A stretch of 64,000 bases of DNA from Arenibacter sp. P308M17 (GTDB lineage: Bacteria; Bacteroidota; Bacteroidia; Flavobacteriales; Flavobacteriaceae), in assembly GCF_003426735.1 (NCBI RefSeq), contig NZ_QVON01000001.1, positions 62,001-126,000 of the forward strand. The letters are read 5' to 3'. The translations under genes were made by a program, and so were the position numbers. Of this stretch, positions 16,752 through 26,537 are shown piece by piece. Numbering within the stretch: the stretch's first letter is position 1; every line of letters begins with the position of its first letter. The notes under the pieces are model-generated. The model saw nothing but the letters and a program-made list of their open reading frames with translations. It did not search any database and was not told the origin of the DNA.

Positions 16752-19685
16752 ATGAATTGTACTACCTTCCTCCGCCTGCCCATTTTCCTGTTTTTTACAA
16801 TTCTTAATTTTTCCTGTGAGCAAAAAGTGGCCTATGATCGGCCCATTGATACCTGGGTATTCAGATCGGTCATGGATAAACAGCCACGGATGTTGACGGT
16901 AGCCCTGAATAAGGATTTGTATACCTGCTACAACTTGCAATCCGGAAATTTATACAAAGTATGGAAGGGTGGGGTCAATTATGAGGGTGCCGTTTATACC
17001 ACGGCACATGGAATACAACCCACAAGTTTTGGTTTTGCTTATGTTCAGGATGATTCCCAACAAACACAATGGAGGTTAAGAAGTGAAGCGGGAGAGGAAA
17101 TTCCGGATATCAATTATTTGGGTTATTCCTTCATTGACGGTCAAGTTGGGATAAACTTGGAATTGATCTCAAAAACGGGAAAATCGGTTAAGATCCGTGA
17201 AATTCCAGAATATGCCTTTGACAAAGGTCGTTCAGGATTGGTGAGGGCCTTTACTATTCTTGAAGGCGCGTCCAATGACTTGGTGCCCGTTTTGAATTAT
17301 GGCACTGACCAAAAATTGATATACAAGGAAATCCTGAAAGGGGGGGAAAGGGAGGAAAATGGTCTTGGAGTGCTACTTTCGGAAAATACGGTGGTCAAGA
17401 CGTATTTTAATCCGGTTCCGGCAGATTGGGCAGCTCCAATTGCAGATGATACCGGTATGATAGCCAATGGAAAGAAAATGGTTGAAGGGAGCGATTGTAG
17501 CGCATGCCATCTTAAAAAAGAAAATTTGGTGGGCCCCGCATATGATTCCATTGCTAGGAGATACCCTTTTGATTGGGCCACGGTTGATGTCCTGGCAGAC
17601 AAAATTAGACTCGGTGGAACCGGGAATTGGGGTACTACCCCCATGTCGGCACATCCTGATATATCAAGGTCGGACGCACAGACTATGGCCTATTACATTT
17701 TGTCTTTGGACGCTGAACCTGAGCCCCAGGAAAGGGTTGTGGATATAGCATTGAATACACCGGACATCACTTTTGATCTGGACAATGAAGACAGAAGGGG
17801 AGGCGATAAAAAGGATAGGCAGTCCGGGGCGGCAGTAAGTTTGTATTTGGTCAATGACAGTGGGGATCTGTACGAGAATCTTACCAAAAGCACATTGCCC
17901 ATCCTAAACGGCATTGCACCTGCCATCCATCTACCTACTTCAGGGGTGTTGGGAGAAATCAATGAGCATTTCTATATGGAGTTTAAAGGTTATATAAAAT
18001 CTGATGAAAAGGTAAACAAAACCTTTAGACTAATTAGTGATGATGGTTCGGTGATGAAACTTAACGGTTCCGAAATAATCGATAACAGGGGAGATCATGG
18101 TGCTGTGGCCGTAGACGCTAAGGTAGGATTGGAAAAGGGATGGAATGAGTTCTTGCTGCAGTTTCAACAAGGCGGCGGAGGTTACGGTCTTTCGCTTCAA
18201 TGGTCCGATGATGGGAAGCAGTTTACAGTGGTCCCCGACTCCGTATTTTATCACGACTCCAGTGCTTTTAGAAAACTATTGCCGTATGTGGCAAAAAAGG
18301 TAAGCACCGTTCCCGGAGACCAGATGCCCTTGAATGCGGTGCACCCTTCATTTGATATGTTCCAGGCCAAACCCTCGGAATTTCATCCTAGGATAGGCGG
18401 GATAGATTTTATAGATAAGGACAAAATGGTCATATGTACCTGGGATGCCACTGGCGCGGTGTATATTTTGAAAAACTACAATACCGAAGACCCCGAATCT
18501 ATAGAAGTAAAGCAAATAGCCAAAGGATTGGCCGAGCCTTTAGGAATCAAAATGGTAGATGGGGAACTGTACGTACTGCAAAAACAGGAACTGACCAAAT
18601 TGGTGGATACCGATGGGGACGAGATAATAGACGAGTACCAAAAAGTATGCGATTCTTGGAACGTTACCTCCCATTATCACGAGTTTGCTTTTGGATTGGT
18701 GTATAAGGAAGGTAGTTTTTACGCTACCCTGGCAACAGATCTGGGCTCGGAGTTTAAAGAAGTAAAGGATAGGGGAAAGGTAGTGAGAATTAGCAAGGAC
18801 GGAAGTGAGGTCGAGGTTATTGCCGAAGGCTTTAGGACCCCCAATGGTATAGCGGAAGGACCGGACGGCGCCTTGTATGTGGCGGACAATCAAGGAAATT
18901 GGATCCCCACAAGTAAAATTGTGAGAGTGGAAAAAGGAAAATTTTACGGCTTTAAACATGCGGATTGGGAACGGGTAAAGGATTATAAGGAAGATCCTCC
19001 TTTGGTTTGGCTACCCCATGTCGAAATTAGCAATAGCCCCAGTCAGCCCGCTATTCTTAATTTAGGACCCTACAAAGATCAAATGATTCATGGCGATGTT
19101 ACCCATGGCGGTATTAAAAGGGTATTTATCGATGAGGTGGACGGTGTAAAACAGGGGGCTGTTTTTCGTTTTATTCAAGGATTGGACGCCGGAATAAACA
19201 GGACGGTCTGGGGCCCAGATGGCAATCTGTACGCCGGCGGAGTAGGATCTGGTGGCAATTGGAGGCATGAGGGGAGACTATGGTATGCCCTGCACCGTTT
19301 TAAGTACAATGAAAAATCTACCTTTGAAATGTTGGCGGTCCGGGCAAAAAGCAATGGTATGGAAATTGAATTTACCGAGCCGATAGCTTCAGGTGAATTG
19401 GTGAACATCGATGCTTTTGAGGTGCAACAATATTATTATGAGGCCACTGAGGACTATGGGGGGCCTAAATTGGGAGTGGAAGGGCTTAAGATCAAATCGG
19501 TGAACCTTTCCACGGATAGGAAAAAGGTATTTTTGGAGATTGATGGAATCCAAGAAAACAGGGTGGTTTATATCCATATTAAAAAACCTATTAAAAGTGA
19601 TGAGGACCAATCCCTTTGGTCAACGGAAACCTGGTATACCATGACCAAAAAACCTGTGGATCGCCCAGGAGTTGTAAATCCTTAA
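16752..19685 (+). CDS. Lipoprotein with cytochrome c, PA14-like and beta-propeller modules
   Basis: A 977-residue exported lipoprotein: hydrophobic residues 7-20, lipobox LNFSC with C22. Residues about 25-220 are an unassigned beta-rich part. A class I cytochrome c follows, with haem site CSACH at 249-253 and a likely axial Met at 298 (TTPMSAH). About residues 385-505 resemble a PA14/GLEYA carbohydrate-binding module (FRLISDDGSVMKLNG, YGLSLQWSDDG). About residues 540-870 resemble the soluble sugar dehydrogenase/sorbosone dehydrogenase propeller (FRTPNGIAEGPDGALYVADNQGN, NRTVWGPDGNLYAGG). The C-terminus is a beta domain. It probably oxidises or binds a saccharide outside the cytoplasm and passes electrons through its own haem; this is inferred. 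It is divergent from a Tat-exported oxidoreductase. Confidence 0.8.
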   Translation: MNCTTFLRLPIFLFFTILNFSCEQKVAYDRPIDTWVFRSVMDKQPRMLTVALNKDLYTCYNLQSGNLYKVWKGGVNYEGAVYTTAHGIQPTSFGFAYVQDDSQQTQWRLRSEAGEEIPDINYLGYSFIDGQVGINLELISKTGKSVKIREIPEYAFDKGRSGLVRAFTILEGASNDLVPVLNYGTDQKLIYKEILKGGEREENGLGVLLSENTVVKTYFNPVPADWAAPIADDTGMIANGKKMVEGSDCSACHLKKENLVGPAYDSIARRYPFDWATVDVLADKIRLGGTGNWGTTPMSAHPDISRSDAQTMAYYILSLDAEPEPQERVVDIALNTPDITFDLDNEDRRGGDKKDRQSGAAVSLYLVNDSGDLYENLTKSTLPILNGIAPAIHLPTSGVLGEINEHFYMEFKGYIKSDEKVNKTFRLISDDGSVMKLNGSEIIDNRGDHGAVAVDAKVGLEKGWNEFLLQFQQGGGGYGLSLQWSDDGKQFTVVPDSVFYHDSSAFRKLLPYVAKKVSTVPGDQMPLNAVHPSFDMFQAKPSEFHPRIGGIDFIDKDKMVICTWDATGAVYILKNYNTEDPESIEVKQIAKGLAEPLGIKMVDGELYVLQKQELTKLVDTDGDEIIDEYQKVCDSWNVTSHYHEFAFGLVYKEGSFYATLATDLGSEFKEVKDRGKVVRISKDGSEVEVIAEGFRTPNGIAEGPDGALYVADNQGNWIPTSKIVRVEKGKFYGFKHADWERVKDYKEDPPLVWLPHVEISNSPSQPAILNLGPYKDQMIHGDVTHGGIKRVFIDEVDGVKQGAVFRFIQGLDAGINRTVWGPDGNLYAGGVGSGGNWRHEGRLWYALHRFKYNEKSTFEMLAVRAKSNGMEIEFTEPIASGELVNIDAFEVQQYYYEATEDYGGPKLGVEGLKIKSVNLSTDRKKVFLEIDGIQENRVVYIHIKKPIKSDEDQSLWSTETWYTMTKKPVDRPGVVNP

Positions 19686-20014
19686 ATTTTCGTCCCAAAG
19701 ATGTAAGGGTATAGGATTCGCAGGGAACGTGGGCCCTATAGGCTTTGACTAAAGCTGTGGAATGCGTTTTATTTTTGGTATAAAAGACAATCCGCTTAGA
19801 TGTGTATGGGATTTTTCAATGTGTTGCCTTTACCAGGTTTTATGGTTTGGGCAGCCATGGAGTGTATAGTTCCATCAATAACCAAGCGTTTTTTTATTAG
19901 AGATCCGCTGGAAACAATTGCGACCTAGTAATTCTCCTTTCACCCATAAGAAATATTGATTTCCCTATTCGTTATATTAATGTTAGGAAATATGGTAAAA
20001 CCCTACTAATGTAG
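19686..20014. other. Gene-free stretch upstream of the suf cluster
   Basis: No coding region or RNA gene recognised. AT content rises towards the suf promoter. Confidence 0.4.
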
Positions 20015-20022
20015 TATATTTG
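20015..20022 (+). promoter_or_regulatory. Likely -7 box of the suf cluster
   Basis: TATATTTG matches TAnnTTTG and lies 28 bases before the sufA start. A -33 box at the right distance is not obvious. Confidence 0.4.
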
Positions 20023-20050
20023 TAAACTATTTAGATTAAATCCAATTAGT

Positions 20051-20380
20051 ATGATTAAAGTATCTGAAACAGCTAAGCAGAGGGTAATGGCCCTAATGGC
20101 CGAAGGAGGCTTTGATGCCAGCAAGGATTACGTGCGGGTAGGAGTTAAGAGCGGAGGTTGCAGTGGATTGTCCTATGAGCTTGATTTTGATAAAAAGACC
20201 ACCGAAACCGATAAAATTTTTGAGGATAACGCAGTGCGTATCGTGGTGGATAAAAAAAGTTTTCTTTATCTGGTCGGTACCGTACTGGAATATTCCGGTG
20301 GACTTAACGGCAAAGGGTTTGTATTTAATAATCCCAATGCCCAAAGGACTTGCGGATGTGGAGAGAGTTTCTCATTATAA
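20051..20380 (+). CDS. sufA: A-type Fe-S carrier/assembly protein (SufA/IscA/HesB)
   Basis: A 109-residue A-type carrier with the three invariant cysteines: C37 in SGGCSGLSY and C101 and C103 in TCGCGESF. It accepts clusters built on the SufBCD scaffold and delivers them to apo-proteins in the cytoplasm. It is the first gene of the suf cluster, 65 bases before sufB. Confidence 0.92.
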   Translation: MIKVSETAKQRVMALMAEGGFDASKDYVRVGVKSGGCSGLSYELDFDKKTTETDKIFEDNAVRIVVDKKSFLYLVGTVLEYSGGLNGKGFVFNNPNAQRTCGCGESFSL

Positions 20381-20445
20381 TTTGGGGATTTGACAATTCG
20401 ATAATTAGCTAATTGACAAATTTTCAAATTGATAAATTGAAAAAA

Positions 20446-21891
20446 ATGGCATATACAGAGGAAGAATTAAAGAAAGAACTGGAGACCAAGGAGTACGAAT
20501 ATGGTTTCTATACGGATATAGAATCGGATACGTTTCCCAATGGTTTAAATGAGGAAATCGTAATAGCTATTTCCAAAAAGAAGCAGGAACCGGAATGGAT
20601 GACCTTGTGGAGATTGGAATCCTTTAAAATCTGGAAGGAAATGGTGGAACCCGAATGGGCAAATGTGAAGTACAAAAAACCTGATTTCCAGGCTATTTCC
20701 TACTATTCCGCCCCTAATAAGAAACCGAAGTACGACAGCCTGGACGAGGTAGATCCCGAATTGTTGGACACCTTCAAAAAATTGGGCATTTCTTTGGACG
20801 AACAAAAGAAGTTGGCAGGAGTGGCCGTGGATATCGTAATGGATTCGGTATCGGTCGCTACCACCTTTAAAAAGACACTTGCCGAAAAGGGAATCATATT
20901 TTGTTCCATTTCAGAAGCCATTAAGGAACACCCGGAACTGGTCAAAAAATATATAGGTTCCGTTGTTCCGCAAAAGGACAATTTTTATGCCGCTTTAAAC
21001 TCGGCCGTTTTTTCTGATGGTTCCTTCTGTTATATTCCAAAGGGCGTTCGCTGCCCTATGGAACTTTCCACCTATTTTAGGATCAATCAGGCCGGAACCG
21101 GACAGTTCGAAAGGACACTCGTTATTGCCGATGAGGGCAGTTATGTAAGTTATTTGGAAGGATGTACCGCTCCTTCACGTGATGAAAATCAATTGCATGC
21201 CGCAGTGGTAGAGCTGATCGCTCTGGATAATGCCGAAATAAAGTATTCCACAGTGCAAAACTGGTTCCCTGGAAATAAAGATGGTAAAGGCGGTGTTTAC
21301 AACTTTGTAACCAAAAGGGGATTGTGCGAAAAGAATGCAAAAATTTCCTGGACACAGGTAGAAACCGGTTCGGCAATTACATGGAAATACCCATCCTGTA
21401 TTCTTAAAGGGGACAATTCCATTGGGGAATTCTATTCCATAGCGGTAACCAATAATTACCAACAGGCGGATACCGGTACAAAAATGATCCATTTAGGGAA
21501 AAACACCAAGAGCACTATCATTTCCAAGGGCATCTCGGCCGGGAAGTCGCAAAACAGTTACCGTGGATTGGTACAGGTAAATAGCAGGGCAGAAAATGCC
21601 AGAAATTTTTCCCAATGTGATTCCTTGCTTATGGGGAACGAATGTGGGGCACATACTTTTCCCTATATAGAAGTAAAGAACAAGTCCGCCCAAATAGAAC
21701 ACGAGGCAACAACTAGTAAGATCGGGGAGGATCAGATATTCTACTGTAATCAGCGGGGAATAAATACAGAAAAGGCCATTGCCCTGATCGTTAACGGTTT
21801 TAGTAAGGAAGTGCTGAACAAATTACCCATGGAGTTTGCGGTGGAAGCCCAAAAATTATTGGAAATAAGTTTAGAGGGATCCGTAGGGTAA
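20446..21891 (+). CDS. sufB: Fe-S cluster assembly scaffold SufB
   Basis: A 481-residue SufB from the ATG at 20446 ([12 protein letters not shown]). A TTG at 20413 would add 11 residues and is less likely. It has the SufB/SufD beta-helix core with [23 protein letters not shown] with the conserved Cys, [12 protein letters not shown] and [15 protein letters not shown] near the C-terminus. With SufC and SufD it forms the SufBC2D scaffold that builds clusters from SufS/SufE-supplied sulfur. Its length is typical. Confidence 0.95.
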   Translation: MAYTEEELKKELETKEYEYGFYTDIESDTFPNGLNEEIVIAISKKKQEPEWMTLWRLESFKIWKEMVEPEWANVKYKKPDFQAISYYSAPNKKPKYDSLDEVDPELLDTFKKLGISLDEQKKLAGVAVDIVMDSVSVATTFKKTLAEKGIIFCSISEAIKEHPELVKKYIGSVVPQKDNFYAALNSAVFSDGSFCYIPKGVRCPMELSTYFRINQAGTGQFERTLVIADEGSYVSYLEGCTAPSRDENQLHAAVVELIALDNAEIKYSTVQNWFPGNKDGKGGVYNFVTKRGLCEKNAKISWTQVETGSAITWKYPSCILKGDNSIGEFYSIAVTNNYQQADTGTKMIHLGKNTKSTIISKGISAGKSQNSYRGLVQVNSRAENARNFSQCDSLLMGNECGAHTFPYIEVKNKSAQIEHEATTSKIGEDQIFYCNQRGINTEKAIALIVNGFSKEVLNKLPMEFAVEAQKLLEISLEGSVG

Positions 21892-22019
21892 GGAAAATAT
21901 ACAAACACGGGGACCTTTAAACAGATAGAAAACACTACTATTTTTTTAATAATTGAAAAATAGATTTTAATAACATGCCGAAGGCGCCCAATTATTTTAA
22001 ATAATTAGAATTAAGAACA

Positions 22020-22772
22020 ATGCTGAAAATCAATAATTTATACGCTAGAGTAGACGATAAGGAGATATTAAAGGGGATAAACCTAACTGTTAATGCAGGG
22101 GAAGTGCATGCCATTATGGGTCCAAACGGTTCGGGGAAAAGTACCTTGGCGGCCGTAATTGCAGGGAAGGAAGAGTTTGAAGTTACCGAAGGAGAGGTAT
22201 TTTTGGAAGGCGAAAACCTGGAGGACACCTCGCCCGAAGATAGGGCGCACAAGGGAATATTTCTATCCTTTCAATACCCAATTGAAATTCCGGGAGTATC
22301 GGTGACCAACTTTATGAAAACGGCGATCAATGAGTCCAGAAAGGCCAAAGGACTGGAAGAAATGCCGGCCAAGGATATGTTGAAATTGATCCGTGAGAAA
22401 TCGGAAATGTTGGAAATCGATAGAAAATTTTTGTCCCGTTCACTGAATGAAGGCTTTTCCGGAGGGGAGAAAAAGCGTAACGAGATTTTTCAAATGGCCA
22501 TGTTGGAGCCTAAATTGGCCATTTTGGATGAAACGGATTCCGGTTTGGATATCGATGCCCTGCGTATTGTAGCCAATGGGGTAAATAAACTAAAAAGTAA
22601 GGATAACGCCGTCATAGTTATTACCCACTACCAACGTTTGCTGGAATATATTGTACCCGATTTTGTACACGTATTGCACAATGGAAGGATCGTTAAATCA
22701 GGGACTAAGGACCTTGCATTGGAATTGGAAGAAAAAGGATATGATTGGTTGAAACAGGAAACTGTTTTATAA
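22020..22772 (+). CDS. sufC: Fe-S assembly ATPase SufC
   Basis: A 250-residue ABC-type ATPase without membrane partner. Walker A MGPNGSGKST is at residues 33-42, an FSGGEKKRNEI signature at about 145-155 and Walker B LAILDETDSGLD at about 165-176. ATP hydrolysis drives the conformational change of the SufBC2D complex. It is 128 bases after sufB. Confidence 0.95.
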   Translation: MLKINNLYARVDDKEILKGINLTVNAGEVHAIMGPNGSGKSTLAAVIAGKEEFEVTEGEVFLEGENLEDTSPEDRAHKGIFLSFQYPIEIPGVSVTNFMKTAINESRKAKGLEEMPAKDMLKLIREKSEMLEIDRKFLSRSLNEGFSGGEKKRNEIFQMAMLEPKLAILDETDSGLDIDALRIVANGVNKLKSKDNAVIVITHYQRLLEYIVPDFVHVLHNGRIVKSGTKDLALELEEKGYDWLKQETVL

Positions 22773-22777
22773 ATAAG

Positions 22778-22806
22778 TTGGCAGTATTCACTGCACAGTT
22801 GGCAAA
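22778..22806. repeat. Dispersed GGCAGT/TTGGCAA element, fragment (copy 4)
   Basis: TTGGCAGTATTCACTGCACAG then TTGGCAAAG between sufC and sufD. CAGTATTC here can also pair with the first GAATACTG of the neighbouring tandem repeat. Confidence 0.4.
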
Positions 22807-22807
22807 G

Positions 22808-22840
22808 CTGAATACTGAATACTGAATACTGAATACTGAA
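22808..22840 (+). repeat. Tandem CTGAATA array just before sufD
   Basis: Four full copies of the heptamer CTGAATA (22808-22835) plus CTGAA, ending four bases before the sufD start codon at 22845. A related array in the opposite sense lies after the sufT-like gene at 26366-26390. Confidence 0.75.
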
Positions 22841-22844
22841 AAAG

Positions 22845-24161
22845 ATGGATTTAAAAGAAAAATTGGTTTCCTCATTCTTGGCTTTTGAAAATGGTGTGGA
22901 TGTAGATCATCCGGTACACGATATACGCTCGGAGGCCATTAAGAATTTTGAGACAAAGGGGTTTCCTACCAAAAAAGAGGAGGCCTGGAAATATACCTCC
23001 TTAAATACGTTACAAAAAATTGACTTCAGCATATTTCCAAAGAAGGAGAGCATGTTGGAATATAGGGATGTTAAAAAGTACTTTCTTCATGAAATAGATA
23101 CTTTCAAAATTGTTTTCGTAGATGGGGTATACAGTTCCTTTTTATCAGAGACCACCCATGATGGTGTAGATGTATGTTTAATGAGCTCTGCCTTGAACAA
23201 ACCTATGTTCAAGCAGATAATAGATGTTTATTTCAATAAAATAGCATCAAAGGATGATTCCTTGACCTCCTTAAATACCGCATTCTGCCGAGAAGGAGCC
23301 TATATCTATATCCCCAAGAATAAGATTCCAAAAAAGCCAATAGAGATTGTTCATTTTTCCACTGGCAATGAAGCTGCACTTTTGTTACAGCCTAGAAATT
23401 TGATCATTGCAGAGGAAAATGCGGAAATGCAGATTATAGAACGTCATCAGAGTCTTACGGCCAATGAAGTGTTTACCAATTCGGTAACCGAGATTTTCGC
23501 TGCCAAAAATGCCCATGTGGACTATTACAAGGTGCAGAACGATTTAACTACCGCCTCGTTGATAGATAACACGTATATTGACCAGAAAGACGCGAGTGTT
23601 GTAAATGTACATACCTTTTCATTTGGCGGTAAATTGACCAGAAACAATCTTAATTTCTATCAAAACGGGGAGCGTATAGATTCTACCATGAAGGGGGTTA
23701 CCATTATTGAGGAAAAGCAGCATGTGGACCACCATACATTGGTACACCACATACAGCCCAACTGTGAAAGCCATCAGGATTATAAAGGTATTTATGGAGA
23801 AAATGCTACAGGGGTTTTCAACGGGAAGATTATTGTGGATAAGATTGCCCAAAAGACCAATGCATTTCAGCAGAACAATAATATTTTGGTTAGCGATAAG
23901 GCTACGATCAATACCAAACCTCAGTTGGAGATTTTTGCAGACGATGTAAAGTGTTCCCATGGTTGTACCATAGGACAGTTGGATGAAGAGGCCCTATTTT
24001 ACCTTCAGTCCAGAGGGATTCCAAAAAAGGAGGCCAGGGCCTTGCTCATGTATGCCTTTGCCAACAACGTTCTGGAAAGTGTCCGGATCCCGGAATTAAA
24101 GGCAAGGATTAATAAGCTGATCGCCAACAAATTGGGGGTTCGTTTGGGGTTTGACCTATAG
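22845..24161 (+). CDS. sufD: Fe-S cluster assembly protein SufD
   Basis: A 438-residue SufD with an N-terminal helical part, KKEEAWKYTSLNTL near residues 43-56, a right-handed beta-helix core and the C-terminal CSHGCTIGQLDEEALFYLQSRGI segment shared with SufB. It forms the heterodimer partner of SufB in SufBC2D and aids iron entry. The start ATG follows the heptamer array directly. Confidence 0.93.
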   Translation: MDLKEKLVSSFLAFENGVDVDHPVHDIRSEAIKNFETKGFPTKKEEAWKYTSLNTLQKIDFSIFPKKESMLEYRDVKKYFLHEIDTFKIVFVDGVYSSFLSETTHDGVDVCLMSSALNKPMFKQIIDVYFNKIASKDDSLTSLNTAFCREGAYIYIPKNKIPKKPIEIVHFSTGNEAALLLQPRNLIIAEENAEMQIIERHQSLTANEVFTNSVTEIFAAKNAHVDYYKVQNDLTTASLIDNTYIDQKDASVVNVHTFSFGGKLTRNNLNFYQNGERIDSTMKGVTIIEEKQHVDHHTLVHHIQPNCESHQDYKGIYGENATGVFNGKIIVDKIAQKTNAFQQNNNILVSDKATINTKPQLEIFADDVKCSHGCTIGQLDEEALFYLQSRGIPKKEARALLMYAFANNVLESVRIPELKARINKLIANKLGVRLGFDL

Positions 24162-24199
24162 AATTGCTGTTCAATCCTATTACCATCACTGAATTTATC

Positions 24200-25426
24200 A
24201 TGATACACACTGTTTTGGATATATTAAGTATAAGAAAGGACTTTCCAATACTGAATAGAAAGGTAAATGGGTATCCCTTGGTGTATCTGGACAATGCCGC
24301 TACCTCCCAGACACCTCAAAAGGTGATAGATACCATTGTAGATTATTACAGTAGGTACAATGCAAATATCCACAGGGGGGTTCATACCCTCTCGCAAGAG
24401 GCAACGGACGTTTATGAACAGGCCAGGCAAAAAGTACGCAAGCATTTTAATGCCGCCAAGTCCCATGAAATAATTTTTACCTCAGGGACAACCCATGGTA
24501 TAAATTTGGTAGCCAATGGCTTTGCCCCGTTTTTAAATAAAGGCGATGAAATTATGGTGTCCGCATTGGAGCACCATTCCAATATAGTGCCTTGGCAAAT
24601 GCTCTGTGAGCGTACCGGAGCTGTATTAAAGGTGATTCCCATGGGTTTGGAGGGGAAGTTGATTATGGAGGAATACCATAAATTATTGTCTCCCCGGACC
24701 AAATTGGTTTTTTGCAATCACGTTTCCAATGCCTTGGGAACCATAAATCCCATTGAAGAAATTATAGCGGCCGCCCATAAAGTGGGTGCTGCGGTCTTGA
24801 TAGATGGTGCCCAGGCAGCACCACACCTAAAAGCGGATGTTCAGAAATTGGATGTGGACTTCTATGTGGTTTCCGCCCATAAAATGTGCGGTCCCACCGG
24901 AGTGGGAATGCTATATGGCAAAGAGGAGTGGTTAAATAAATTACCCCCTTACCAAGGTGGGGGCGAAATGATTGCGGAGGTAACTTTTGAAAAGACTACC
25001 TATGCAGATCTTCCCCATAAATTTGAGGCAGGCACCCCCAATATTTGTGGTGGAATTGCCTTTGGAGCCGCATTGGACTATATGAACGGCATCGGGTTTG
25101 ATGCCATTGCACAATATGAGCACGAGTTATTGGAATATGCAACCAAAGAACTTTTGGCAATAGACGGATTAAAGATTTACGGGGATTTAAAGGAAAAGAC
25201 GGCCGTGATATCCTTTAATATTGAAGGGCTTCACCCCTATGATATTGGAAGTATTTTGGATAAACTGGGGGTGGCCGTAAGAACAGGGCACCACTGCGCG
25301 CAACCCATTATGGATTTTTATAAAATACCGGGTACGGTTAGGGTAAGTTTTAGTTTTTACAACACTAAGGAAGAAGTGGATATCTTGGTGGCCGGCGTAC
25401 AAAAGGCCAAAGCCATGCTTTCTTAA
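24200..25426 (+). CDS. sufS: Cysteine desulfurase SufS
   Basis: A 408-residue group II cysteine desulfurase from the ATG at 24200; a TTG at 24164 would add 12 residues with no family match. PLP lysine K228 is in SAHKMCGPTG, the PLP phosphate site is SGTTHGINLVA, and the catalytic cysteine C366 is in RTGHHCAQP. It takes sulfur from L-cysteine as a persulfide and hands it to SufE for cluster building. It starts 38 bases after sufD. Confidence 0.94.
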   Translation: MIHTVLDILSIRKDFPILNRKVNGYPLVYLDNAATSQTPQKVIDTIVDYYSRYNANIHRGVHTLSQEATDVYEQARQKVRKHFNAAKSHEIIFTSGTTHGINLVANGFAPFLNKGDEIMVSALEHHSNIVPWQMLCERTGAVLKVIPMGLEGKLIMEEYHKLLSPRTKLVFCNHVSNALGTINPIEEIIAAAHKVGAAVLIDGAQAAPHLKADVQKLDVDFYVVSAHKMCGPTGVGMLYGKEEWLNKLPPYQGGGEMIAEVTFEKTTYADLPHKFEAGTPNICGGIAFGAALDYMNGIGFDAIAQYEHELLEYATKELLAIDGLKIYGDLKEKTAVISFNIEGLHPYDIGSILDKLGVAVRTGHHCAQPIMDFYKIPGTVRVSFSFYNTKEEVDILVAGVQKAKAMLS

Positions 25427-25492
25427 GTTTATTGGATTGGTTTTCAATCTTTTAAATTGTTGATAAGCAAAATTACTTGTTGTATTTTTGTC

Positions 25493-25500
25493 TGGAATGC
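25493..25500 (+). promoter_or_regulatory. Possible -7 box upstream of sufE
   Basis: TATTTTTG fits TAnnTTTG, 32 bases before sufE. No matching -33 box, so an internal promoter is only possible. Confidence 0.3.
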
Positions 25501-25532
25501 TTACTATTATTTAATAGGCACAAAATTTAGAT

Positions 25533-25955
25533 ATGACTATAAAGGAAATACAGGAAGAAATCGTAGATGAATTTTCCATGTTCGAGGATTGGATGCAGCG
25601 CTATGAATATATGATAGAGCTTGGAAAATCGCTTCCGATGATCAAGGAACAATATAAGACAGAGGATAACATAATCAAGGGCTGTCAGAGCAAGGTATGG
25701 GTCCATGCCGAATTGGAAGACGATAAATTGATTTTTACCGCCGATAGTGATGCCATCATTACCAAGGGTATCATTGCTATTTTGGTAAGGGCCTTCAGCA
25801 ATCAAAGACCTAAGGATATTATAGATGCGGACACTGATTTTATTGATGAAATTGGTCTTAAGGAACATTTATCGCCTACCAGGGCCAATGGCTTGGTAAG
25901 TATGATAAAACAATTGAAGTTATATGCCGTTGCCTATCAAACACAATTAAATTGA
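25533..25955 (+). CDS. sufE: Sulfur acceptor protein SufE
   Basis: A 140-residue SufE with the sulfur-accepting C51 in GCQSKVWV and the conserved family segments RYEYMIELGKSLP and LSPTRANGL. It receives persulfide sulfur from SufS and stimulates its activity. It is 106 bases after sufS. Confidence 0.93.
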   Translation: MTIKEIQEEIVDEFSMFEDWMQRYEYMIELGKSLPMIKEQYKTEDNIIKGCQSKVWVHAELEDDKLIFTADSDAIITKGIIAILVRAFSNQRPKDIIDADTDFIDEIGLKEHLSPTRANGLVSMIKQLKLYAVAYQTQLN

Positions 25956-26016
25956 TTTCCATTATTTGGAAAATTATTGAACATAGCCTTTGTGCAAAAC
26001 ATAAAGATTTAAACTA

Positions 26017-26349
26017 ATGAGCGAAGAATTGGAAATTATGGACACCCAGGAATTGGGCGAAAAAATAGTAAGGGTACTAAAAACTATTTATGACCCTGAA
26101 ATACCTGTGGATATATATGAATTGGGGTTGATCTACGATGTTTTCGTCAATGAGGATTATGAAGTCAAGATCTTAATGACACTTACCTCTCCCAATTGTC
26201 CGGTTGCGGAGTCGCTTCCAATGGAAGTGGAAGAAAAGGTTAAATCCATTGACGAACTAAAGGATGTAGAGGTGGAAATTACTTTTGACCCGCCTTGGAC
26301 ACAGGAATTGATGAGTGAGGAGGCCAAATTGGAACTTGGAATGCTGTAA
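26017..26349 (+). CDS. sufT: SUF-associated MIP18/DUF59 protein (SufT-like)
   Basis: A 110-residue protein with the MIP18/PaaD-like domain: YDPEIPVDIYELGLIYDV, then LTSPNCPVAESLP with the conserved cysteine, and VEITFDPPWTQELMSEEA. Relatives act as maturation factors for Fe-S proteins. Position at the end of the suf genes supports that role. The exact gene name is by analogy. Confidence 0.82.
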   Translation: MSEELEIMDTQELGEKIVRVLKTIYDPEIPVDIYELGLIYDVFVNEDYEVKILMTLTSPNCPVAESLPMEVEEKVKSIDELKDVEVEITFDPPWTQELMSEEAKLELGML

Positions 26350-26365
26350 GGTAGTATTGGGATAT

Positions 26366-26390
26366 GAGTATTGAGTATTGAGTACAGAGT
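26366..26390. repeat. Short tandem GAGTATT array
   Basis: GAGTATT, GAGTATT, GAGTACA, GAGT in a row, 17 bases after the sufT-like gene. It resembles the reverse complement of the CTGAATA array before sufD. Confidence 0.6.
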
Positions 26391-26412
26391 AAAATAGTGG
26401 GAAAAAGTCCAG

Positions 26413-26465
26413 CCCCCTCCTTTGGAGTGGGTTGGGGGAGGACAAGCTCAAAGTCGTGAGACTTT
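26413..26465. repeat. Hairpin pair between the sufT-like gene and DUF2480
   Basis: CCCCCTCC (26413-26420) pairs with GGGGGAGG (26434-26441), and AAAGTC with GACTTT (26450-26465). No T-run follows either, so neither is called a terminator. Confidence 0.45.
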
Positions 26466-26537
26466 GCGCAGCGGGTCATTTTCAAAGTAGTACATGGTTG
26501 AATTGCTGCTTTAACCCATTGTTACAATTATAAAAGT

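Noticed and set aside
22808-22840. CRISPR array
   Set aside because: Units are only 7 bases without spacers, so it is a simple tandem repeat.
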